A stretch of 64,000 bases of DNA from Mansonella perstans (Eukaryota > Nematoda > Chromadorea > Rhabditida > Onchocercidae). Of this stretch, positions 54,932 through 64,000 are shown one piece after another. Numbering within the stretch: the stretch's first letter is position 1; each line of letters starts with the position of its first letter. The DNA lies in NCBI GenBank assembly GCA_037074765.1, contig JBAMDO010000114.1, positions 62,001 to 126,000 of the forward strand, written 5' to 3'. Both the position numbers and the translations under genes were made by a program. Below the pieces are notes generated by a model. That model was not told the origin of the DNA and searched no databases. It saw only the letters and a program-made list of their open reading frames with translations.

Positions 54932-55864
54932 ATGACTAGTCAAACAATCACAGCTGCATTAATAATTGCGCGCACACGAATAATCTTCATATCTGGAGAA
55001 ATGTTTGCAAGATAATTCAAAATTTCCTACGAATATTATATTTGTAGTAACTAAATAACCTTCCATAACGAAAACTTTTTTAATTTTCTACAATAACGGA
55101 ATTTTTCAATTCCCTAACTAATCGTGCGCAGTGGAACTTTGCGGTTAATTTACTGCAAAAGAAGTAACAATCGAATCAGTCACCCTATCTTCTTCTCCTG
55201 CAGTGTCCATCTCACTTTTCACAGTTTTTCTTGCAACGAAAAGCGAAACGAAGCAACAGTTACGTGATGTTCTGGGAGGAAGTAATTATAAATTGAAAAT
55301 TTTAAGCCCGAAGTTGGCTTTCTTATTTAGAAACCACTGAGAAGGTATCCAATAACTCATACTGTCTCAATATTTTGACATTAAAGTGGCAGATTTAATA
55401 ACAGTGGATAAAGTCAACAATGGTACCTATATATTGCTTATGAATGCAATTTATTTCAGCGGTACTTGGAACGCACAATTCACGCAAGAGTTAACTAGCA
55501 AAAAAAAATTTTACATTTCTAGAAAAGAAACGACACTGGTAAGTATGTTAATATTTGTTATAATTAGAAGTCCTTAATTCTTTGATTATTGATCTTTTAA
55601 TATTTCACTTGATTATCTTCGTTTATTGTCATTCAGATACCAATGATGCGGAAAACGGAAGAGGTACTCTATTATGCAGACAATCACGTAAAAGTTATCA
55701 AAATGCCTTATGTTGGTGATGGAATAGAATTGGTTCTTATAATGTCTCAAAAACGTTTCGGCTTGTCTGATCTCCTAAAAAATTTGACAGGTGAAAAGCT
55801 TGATGATGCTCAGAGGGAAAGTGTATGTCGTGCACCTAATTCTAATTACTTGGTTAATACATAA
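54932..55864 (+). pseudogene. Serpin pseudogene C, recombinant and truncated
   Basis: Begins with a signal-peptide exon (MTSQTITAALIIA) like that of the intact gene. Exon 2 (about 55107-55280) keeps RAQWNFAVNLLQK, then stops (TAA). 55228-55376 then follows pseudogene B (48130-48285), including its intron 2. At about 55377 it jumps into the middle of exon 4 (from ATGACATTAAAATGGC of the intact gene), so exon 3 and the start of exon 4 are deleted. Exon 4 remainder and exon 5 (55637 on) are nearly identical to the intact copy, but the exon 5 donor is gone and exons 6-7 are absent. It cannot make a serpin. Confidence 0.88.
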
Positions 55865-57538
55865 GATTGCAAAAGGTAAAGAAAAGTCCCAGCGGTTCTC
55901 AAAAAAAAATGACTCAATAATTCACTCAATACTGTCATGACAAATCAAAGATTTATAGAGATAGTAAATATGGAATTGAAATTTCAGTTTCTTGGTAATG
56001 TTTTAGATTACACTCAATCCTCAAAAAAGAAATGAAAAAAAAAAAAGCGAAATCATGTCTTTGAATGCCTTTTGAAATTTCAATAAATAAAATAAATGCC
56101 TTTTTTTACAAGGAAAAGAAATTATTTTCATTTGTGACTTCTTACAGTAATCACGATGACTGTACCAAACTAGCTCATGAGCATGCTTTGTAACATATCA
56201 TACTGTTGATATATAAAACTGTAACTAAGCAGTTGAAAAATTAAAATTTTAGAACTAATCGAACATATCAATTCTCAAGTATCGTACACTATTATATGCG
56301 ATTATCAGTCGAAAGATATCTTTATCGTAGTTTTATACCACCATTTCCGTATTAATCAATTTAAAAAAAAATTATTTCAACCATGATATTGAGGATATCA
56401 TGAATCTTAATGACCCATACATACAAATAAGGTTATCATTCAACAAGTTTAGCTTTACATTTCTTGCATTACATTTGTAATAATAATGGCATAATTCCCT
56501 GCCTCAATAAAAACTGCTTTTTCTTTTCATTTATAGTCAGATGAACACAACATTATTTCAAATTCATTGATGTCAGCAAAAACGGTGAAAGCGTGACCGA
56601 ATTTTTGACGTAATTCAATAATATCACTTACTATATTATTGGTAACCAACGAAGTATGAAATAAAACCAAGACAATGACGCTATAATAAAAAAAGAATAA
56701 TCAAAATATAATGAATCCTAGTTTTGAGAATTGCAGATGCTCCAAATGATACCAGCAATAAAAATGTGAACCTTATTCTCGGAATGAATTGTTTACTGCA
56801 TTAGCGTCAACAACGTATGTCACTGATACAATAAATTCGCTAATAAGCAAAGTTGAACTTGAAAAGAAAAAACAGAGAATTTGAAACAACATCTTTTGTA
56901 AACAATCAAAAACAAAACATTAAATTATTAGCATGAAACGAGGTAAACCAGAATATTGTGAAATGGTGCCACGGTAAACAAAAACGTCGAGAACTCAAAC
57001 AAATCACGGCTAATTTGCCTTCAATTAAATTAGTATTAGTGATTCTTAACTTATCCTGCCCTGTTTCCTCATATTTAAACTCAAGGATCTCTTTTTTCTT
57101 CACTCATGAACAGCATTATCCCACTTTAGGTGTTCATCGCAATCAAGGAACTTTAAAGGACAGAATTCGAATATAAAACTTCAACTTGTACATGATAAAA
57201 AGATGGGATATGTAAAATAAACCACTGAAGTTACCGTTCTTGTCAGCAAATAAACATACAATCAATTGAGTGGAGCTGAATCTAAATTACTGAAAACCGT
57301 AAATTTCACAAAAGTAAAGAAAGTTTGAAAAACTGAGATCAGCCAAATGTTATGAAAACCATGATTCCAAACTTCTCATAATCGAAAATGAAAATGAAAT
57401 TCTATGCTCTTCCATCTTCAAAACTTGAACCATGTGATTCGGATTCCAAAGTATATCATGGTACTGTTTTATTCCTAAAGCAAAGCAAATTAACAAAAGT
57501 CCTCAACTTTACAAAAGATCAGTGATAACTTCAATAAC
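55865..57538. other. Intergenic between serpin cluster and hda-1
   Basis: Convergent 3' ends (+ serpin remnant, - hda-1). ORFs at 56906-57176 overlap on both strands and lack splice partners. No gene supported. Confidence 0.5.
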
Positions 57539-60500
57539 TTATTCAACTTTTTGTTTTGTAATGACGGCCTTTCTGGGCGCTTTTTTATCTATCTATGTTG
57601 CTATTTATGAAAATTCAATCATGTATACAGCGAGATACTTCATAATAAATAAAAAAAAAACTTCATGTAATAAACAGACACTTTTCGTAATGGATAGATA
57701 ACTCGGCGTGACTACAGCCAAATTAAAAATTGCACATAAGAGTACAAAGCCCTTATAACTCTGTATCATCGCGAAGAAGAAAAAGGAAAATACTAAATAA
57801 ACGAAAACAAAGACATACCTCCATCTTTGGCTTCTTTGATACTTCAGCATCGACAGTCTCAGTTTCTGATCCGGAACGTTTGAAAGACTGTTCATTTCGT
57901 ATATCACCTCCTTCTTTCTCATTATCATAGAATTCGCCTTGGTCTTCAACAGACGCATCCATCATAGTGTCTAAAATAGCTTCCAGAAATCATCCAATAT
58001 AAATGTAGCTATATTGTAAAGAGTATCTTACGATGTTGCCGGACATCCGGATTAGCATTATCACGTTCAGTTTCTTCGGCATTTAGGCATTTTTCGGTAA
58101 AAGATTCATCGCCAATCGGCTGCATTTGCACACTTGGGACATGTGGTAAATGTCGCAAATTCTCCATTACTCCTTCCCTTAAATATTTTTCGAGTGTACT
58201 GAGAATAAAACATGTTCGAAACTTTCACAATTATTTTTCAGAACATCCAGTAAAATATTTTGCTCAGAGCGATGCAAAAATGTTTGGTACATTCGCGATT
58301 ACTATGAACTTACTGAATCTTCGTTAGAAATTCAGGGGTGTTTTCATTATTAGCATTGGATGGATCGATATGAAGTCGATAATGCGGTCCGAAATATTCG
58401 AAATAATCATTATACGGAAGATCTGCAAAATGATCTGTCATTTCACTATAATGAACTCCATACATTTTTTCACTATACTGGTTTTATCAGCATAAAATAA
58501 TGAAGAATCTGGATGGATAATTCTTAAGCAACAACTTGATCTTCTGATTTACCATACATCAACAGATTTAAAAAATCTCAATATAAAACTCCGATAACTA
58601 AACACAAATACCGTCAGAGACTTCCATATCAACAGCAATTGAAGTCTCGTAAGTCCAGCACCGAGCCACATTTCTAGGTGTGTAACCACCGCCGCCCAAC
58701 ATCATTAACGGAATATGACGCTCCCGGAAGAATCGTGCACAAGCACCATGGCCTCAAGAAAGTTCCACCAAAAGATAATTTGATGAAAAAAAAACGTATT
58801 CGCTTCACAGAGATGGCTTCTTTGGAAAAAATGAAGGCATCTTCATTTTAAATGAAGAAAAAATGAAGAGCAGCATAACATAAACATAAATTTCAGGTTT
58901 AAAAAAATATATTAATTACCTCTCAAGGTAAGGTTGAAGGTACCTAAGCGATCGCCGTTCAAAGAATCAGCTCCGTTCTGCAAAACTACAGCACACGGCT
59001 GGAATGTTTCCATAACTCTCTCCATGACCTGTAAAACAATAATGATTAACTCATAAGATCAAAAAAAGCTACAACTTACTACATTTGAGCACTTAACATC
59101 CGCACTGATTTTTAGTTGAAATATGATCTTTGACTGATCTAACAGTCATTTTTCTCTTTCACTCTCTTTCCGCAGTTTATGGTATGTTTAGAGTTGAACT
59201 AATAGAAGATTTTCTTTATGTTACAGTAGGTTGCACTGCCCTCTAATATGAAATGAAAATTTACCGGAACAAAGATGCTTTGATATGATTCATCTGTGAT
59301 GCCATCTCTCAAAGGTACATTAACTGCATAATATTTTCCTCTTCCAGCACCAATATCTTTCAACTCTCCCGTTCCTGGGAAAAAATCACCATATTTATGA
59401 AAAGAACATGTCATCACTCGATCTGTAGTATAGAAAGCCTCTTCAACACCATCACCATGATGCACATCGATATCAACGTAAAGCACTCTAAAATCAATTA
59501 AATTATAAAATCGAACATAAAGTAAATGATAGAAAAAAACGGTGTACCAAGTTTTTTTTTACATTACATGTTTTTACAATATGATGTCCCTATGCCTAAA
59601 ATTTTTTTTTTTTTGGTATTATTAAAGCAAAGCTGCACAATCGTATGCCTTTTTGGAACAGTACAACTTTTCCATTTCAGATAATCAACGTTTTTTTTTT
59701 TTTTACATTTAAAAACACTCGCAAATTTCAGCAGCCATGCTACACAGCATACAAATGATAAATTCTCATAAAGTTATGCTTTCCTACTAACTGGCTTGAC
59801 AAGTATTGTTGGGAAATTACTGCAGTTTTAGCAAAACGAAAAAATTTGAGAGAAATCGTGACGCATCGCAGTATTATCATCAATCATAAATTATGAATAT
59901 GAATGATAAGGTGATTTTAAAAAATTTTTTAAACCCAAAATGCTAACCGTTTGTGATATTTGAGAAGTTCAAGGATACCCAAAACGATATCATTTGTATA
60001 ACAAAAGCCACTGGCTTCACTTTTTTTTGCATGATGCAAACCTCCCATCCAGTTTATTGCTATATCGGCTTTGCGCTTGTTCAATTTTACTGCAGCTGCT
60101 GTAAGGATACTGAAGTCGCGGAAAGCAGTAAAGACTCAATTTGTGAATCCAAACATCTTCATTAAATAATGCTTTTAATTGGAAGGTGCGACATACCTAA
60201 AGAACCACCACAAGAAAGCTGACAAAACTCAAATAAACCATCGAAAACTGGACAATCTTCACCAACGTTAACTGAAAAAAAACTAAGCTATTTGCAAAAA
60301 AAAGAGAAAATATATCTTTGTACACAGTATATTTTAATTACAATTGATTTTCTAAAATACTTCCTACGAGCCCAAAGTTTCCATTACAAAGAGAGCTCCA
60401 AAGCAACAAAAATATGGGATGAAAACCAAATAGTACAAGATGAGCACTTACATTTCAACATTTGTTTGTTGAACTGTTTTAAATTATCTGGCGTAGCTGT

Positions 60501-61217
60501 TCGTAAAAACATCATATATTCGTTTGTGTGAAATCGTGTCATCTCTTCGAATGTTGCTGGGAATGGACGCTAAAGATGCGACGGCTGAGTATAATAATCA
60601 AGAAACTCTTATAAGGTGGAACCGAATAACTTAACACTTTTTAAATCATTCTTAAGCCTAACCCTAATTTCAAACTAATCTCAATTAAAGAGAAATTAAA
60701 CACAATAATTATCACTACCATTGCTAACTTCAAAAAAGAAAGCTGTGCTTACATAAACTTCCAGATTCCTGTAAATACCATAATTGAGTAAAAGATGATG
60801 AGTCATTCGAATGCGGTGAGGCTTCATTACGTGACCTTGTCCATAATAATAATTTCCAACGTTCGCTATAATAATACAACATATTCTATATTTTAATCAA
60901 AGAAAAAAATTCTCAAGTAATTTCTTCGACTGGAATTAAGAGTAGTAAAGGTCGCAATATCTTTATACGCAACCACACGAAGAAATTGATAATAATACAA
61001 TTTCAATCGACATTTTTGGAAAAACTCGGGATATTGCTCACATTTCCAAAATCAGAAAACAACAGGCAAACTTACAGAAACCTTACAAAATTAGTTTCCA
61101 GATAAATTCCTAGGTTTCTAAAAATAATATGTGGAGAGTTAAAAATGAATAAACTTTTGTACCATCATAGTAATAAGCAACGCGACGTTTGCTATGATCT
61201 TGTACAGACATCGGCAT
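57539..61217 (-). CDS. hda-1: Class I histone deacetylase (HDAC1/2 type)
   Basis: Zinc-dependent lysine deacetylase, nuclear, core of NuRD/Sin3/CoREST complexes. ATG 61217 gives [18 protein letters not shown]. Next are [20 protein letters not shown] (60865 on), [18 protein letters not shown] (about 60.2 kb), [18 protein letters not shown] (active-site His pair, about 60.0 kb), [17 protein letters not shown] (zinc ligands, 59.47 kb), [14 protein letters not shown] (59.0 kb), GHGACARFF and [15 protein letters not shown] (58.7 kb, catalytic Tyr), and [20 protein letters not shown] (58.4 kb). The tail is acidic, with VSKKPKME at 57819. The last exon, 57592-57539, is my inference: it reads [17 protein letters not shown], then TAA, in phase with the donor at 57818. 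All catalytic residues are intact. A repeated CACGTG element lies 0.2 kb upstream. Confidence 0.93.
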
Positions 61218-61344
61218 GATGTATGATGCAATAAAAGAGTAGGATAATGTCTTTCAATTCACTTTCTCACAAAAATTTCGATATTTTGTGACCTAAAAAC
61301 AATGTTTGTTATCAAATGATGCGATATACATTGAAATAAAAAAT

Positions 61345-61382
61345 AAATGAGCATTGATAATCAGCTAAATGAGCATTGATAA
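61345..61382 (-). repeat. 22-bp direct repeat upstream of hda-1
   Basis: AAATGAGCATTGATAA occurs at 61345-61360 and 61367-61382, period 22 bp, about 130 bp upstream of the hda-1 ATG. Confidence 0.85.
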
Positions 61383-61408
61383 AGATGAGAACAATCATCT
61401 GAAAGTAT

Positions 61409-61495
61409 ATCATAAATCACGTGTAAATCACAGACGAATATCATAAATCACGTGTAAATCACAGACGAATATCATAAATCACGTGTAAATCACAC
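61409..61495 (-). promoter_or_regulatory. 31-bp tandem repeat with three CACGTG boxes upstream of hda-1
   Basis: Three copies of a 31-bp unit (ATCATAAATCACGTGTAAAT, then CACAGACGAAT) at 61409-61439, 61440-61470 and 61471 on; the third diverges after 25 bases. Each holds a palindromic CACGTG (61418-61423, 61449-61454, 61480-61485), the core site of bHLH/bZip factors. It lies 192-278 bp upstream of the hda-1 start codon. A regulatory role is inference. Confidence 0.6.
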
Positions 61496-61794
61496 GTACG
61501 CGATAAATGAAACAAGATCTTTGCATATTATTTTGTAATATCATTGTAACTGCGTAATGCCCCCGCAAAAAAGGCCAACAAGTATGATGGATGAGATCAT
61601 CGATGAACGACAGCAAAACTTTCGACTCAAAAGATAGGTCATGTGGAAGACATGAAGCATTCAAGTATACGGTACACAACATGTTAGATGCAGAGAAACA
61701 ATCAGAGTAACCCTTCATATCGCTATACATCTAACATAATCCATATTAAGCAATATTTAACGAAAATGAAAAAAGGTCATTCACAGTATCACGT

Positions 61795-62151
61795 ACAGAA
61801 CACCCACCTACATCTATATACATACACAGACACAAACATACACAGAGACACACGGACACGCGGATACACAAATACGCATACAGATATACTCACACAAATT
61901 GCAAACGCAAACGTGCTACGTATGCGTATATACATATAGGCATACACAACGTATACACGTGAACACCACAGGAATGTATATATATATACACAAACGCATA
62001 GATATATGCGTACAAATGCACGTGAACAACACAAGTAAAACACACATATACGTGTACGTACACATACGCACGTACATATATACAGAAACATGGCACACAC
62101 ACACACACACACACATACACACATACACACACACACACACATACACACACA

Positions 62152-62183
<32 letters not shown>

Positions 62184-62189
62184 TACGCA

Positions 62190-62221
<32 letters not shown>

Positions 62222-62268
62222 TACACACACACATACGCACACACATACACACACACACACACACACTC
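61795..62268 (+). repeat. Long CA-type microsatellite, compound
   Basis: 62090-62265 is nearly pure (CA)n with CATA interruptions. 61795-62090 is an older, degenerate ACA/TACA-rich part. All long ORFs here, on both strands, are repeat artefacts (His-Thr or Cys-Val runs). Confidence 0.97.
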
Positions 62269-63300
62269 GTACGCAATCGATGACACCTGCTACCCTTCAG
62301 GAGATGACTGTCATTCTTATCTGAAGTTGTCTTCTTTCTCTGCCCTTTCTTCAATTCCCATCATCTTTCAGCACATCTTTCCATTATGCATCACTCCTAC
62401 TGGATATACGATTTTTTTCAGAAGGGAAATAGTTAAGGCTTTCTTTTTTTGAATTAGGCTCGTTTTTGTTGAGGATCAGAGGCAGTCCTCAAACCTTTAA
62501 TAACACAGCCATCAAATCCTAAATAACAGTTCTCATATCCTCAATACCAAGATCCAACAACAATTATCTCTTTATTACTTTATTATGCTCAGGAATTAGT
62601 GGAAGTGAGGTTCTTTGTCATTTCGTAAATTAGTCAGAATCAGTCTTTTTTGTCATTTCGTGCTCACAAAATAAGTGTGAATAAGTCTTTTTGTCATCTG
62701 AAACTAGTGGGAATGAATTTATTTGTCAACAAAACCTTTTAAACTACCATGAATGAGTTTTCTTTATCATCTATGAATTAGTTCGCAAAAATACAACATA
62801 AATAATTAGGGATCTTTGCATATGGAAGTAATCTATTCCTTCAATCTTTGAGTTTGTTTTTAGGATGAATAATTGACAATTCTCCTAAAAATGTATGAGT
62901 AATGAGTAAAAAATAAAAAGAACATACTTAAAAAGTATACAGTAGATCGGCTTGATGTTAAAGAAAAGTGCATTTATCCGCATATGTTACGAGCAAAGAT
63001 TAATCAGGGTCAATTATATTTCTATTGATGAGTTCACTAATTATTTCAAATACTGATGAGTTGAATGTCAGGAACAAAATTTAACATCAAGCCGAATTTA
63101 ATTTCGTTCCTTTGCTCGCTACATTATTGCAATAGGATGTAATAATATTCTCTATATAAAATTTATTGTACTGGATCCTACCTTTCGTATATATGGAAAG
63201 AACTTAACTGGAGCATTTTTTATTGAGGTACAGGAAAGTGAGAGGCAAAAGAAATAGATTATCTTAATCACACAATAATAACAATAATAACAAGTCACAA
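62269..63300. other. Intergenic, with a 16-bp inverted repeat
   Basis: No gene seen. TCGGCTTGATGTTAAA (62947-62962) recurs inverted as TTTAACATCAAGCCGA (63080-63095), 117 bases between arms. CGAGCAAAG near 62990 is also inverted near 63109. Could be an old MITE-like remnant, but arms are in A-B/A'-B' order, not a simple hairpin. Confidence 0.4.
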
Positions 63301-63660
63301 AAATTATCATGTAACTGGTTCAGAATTGTACTTTGAAGCGATACCTGATCGACCCTCTTGCACAGTTACACTTTCATTAGCATACCTGTCATCAAGTCCT
63401 TTCCATGTTCTTTGCGAAAAGTAATCACCTGAAACACTGCAAGTTCAGCAGGATAAGAATTTTTCTCGCTACTATTAAAGTCATTAATTTAGTTAAGTTA
63501 CAAGAAAATCCTATTATCATTCTAATTAGGAGTAATTGGAGAGTAGCAAAATTTCGGGAAATTAGCAGATCATAAGAAGACATCAATTCCAAAAAAAGAA
63601 AAATTTCACATACTCTACCGAAAAAAAATATATATCTACATGTACATAAGGAATGCTTAC

Positions 63661-63792
63661 CGGCTGTATAAACAGATAAGGCATTACACGAATTTACATC
63701 ATCACTGAGATTATCCTTGACATTCATAATGCGCATGTTACCTGTGATTAAGCTCAAGTCCGAAGTGACTTCAACTTCACTGCCTATTTCAT
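63661..63792 (-). CDS. Exon of an unidentified gene continuing beyond the window
   Basis: Open exon of 132 bases between acceptor TTTTTAG and donor GTAAGC, reading EIGSEVEVTSDLSLITGNMR and onward to NALSVYTA. A further open piece downstream (63.34-63.47 kb; KNSYPAELAVFQ or, in another frame, GDYFSQRTWKGLDDRY) may be its next exon, but the phase could not be fixed. No family recognised. Acidic, serine-rich and probably disordered. Confidence 0.35.
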
Positions 63793-64000
63793 CTAAAAAC
63801 AATAATATATAATATCACTATTAAACGCGCAGCTCTCATCAACACTTACAACAAATGTACACTGATTGTATAACCAGCTGAAATAGAATGGTACGAAGTA
63901 TGAAATCGATAAAATCGCAAACATTTCATGTACATTGATTTTAATAATTACAAGGTTATTACTATGCAAAAAGTTTCTGAATTCTGCAGTCCACCCATCA

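Noticed and set aside
57605..57815. Read-through of the hda-1 tail past KPKMEV to a stop
   Set aside because: GTATGT right after the KPKME codons is a good donor and the read-through is hydrophobic ([14 protein letters not shown]), unlike HDAC tails.
61789..62452. Several overlapping long ORFs on both strands (Cys-Val, His-Thr rich)
   Set aside because: They are translations of the CA microsatellite; open only because the dinucleotide repeat has no stop codons.
1..64000. Possible Wolbachia or other bacterial insertion, CRISPR arrays, phage genes
   Set aside because: No bacterial-style ORFs, no ribosome-site-led operons and no direct repeats with unique spacers were seen; all recognised genes are intron-bearing animal genes.

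Overview
The window is AT-rich nuclear DNA from a nematode. Genes are split into many short exons with GT-AG introns of tens to hundreds of bases, acceptors are of the TTTCAG type, and poly-A/T runs and microsatellites are frequent. The secreted serpins, together with overall gene style, suggest an onchocercid filaria (Brugia/Wuchereria-like). That placement is inference, because no species marker was tested. No bacterial, Wolbachia-like or organellar DNA was recognised, and no tRNA or rRNA gene was seen.

Layout, left part (+ strand, 1-12.7 kb): the 3' portion of a CLC-6/7-type chloride/proton antiporter (clh-6-like), then EMC10 (ER membrane protein complex), then a BAP18-like chromatin subunit, then a 98-residue protein with an organelle-type N-terminus and one membrane span. 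The first three lie head to tail and could be co-transcribed, but this was not shown.

Centre (- strand, 13.8-42.1 kb): a very divergent eIF4A-like DEAD-box protein in which Walker A, DEAD, SAT and the HRIGR motif are all lost while exon frames and splice sites are kept; loose exons of an unidentified gene; a full REV3 (DNA polymerase zeta catalytic subunit); and a full ASAP-type ArfGAP (BAR, PH, ArfGAP, ankyrin, proline-rich, SH3).

Right part (42-64 kb): a gene-poor stretch, then a serpin cluster on + with one intact 392-residue secreted serpin and three broken copies in different states of exon loss. Then, on -, a class I histone deacetylase (hda-1) with a 31-bp tandem repeat carrying three CACGTG boxes just upstream, a long CA microsatellite, and one exon of an unidentified gene leaving the window.

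Most notable: the dead DEAD-box paralogue with a different degenerate minisatellite in several introns; the serpin birth-and-death array with a recombinant junction and an atypical reactive-loop hinge; the periodic E-box array at hda-1; and two exon junctions (CLC, REV3) where consensus splice sites do not keep frame by one base.
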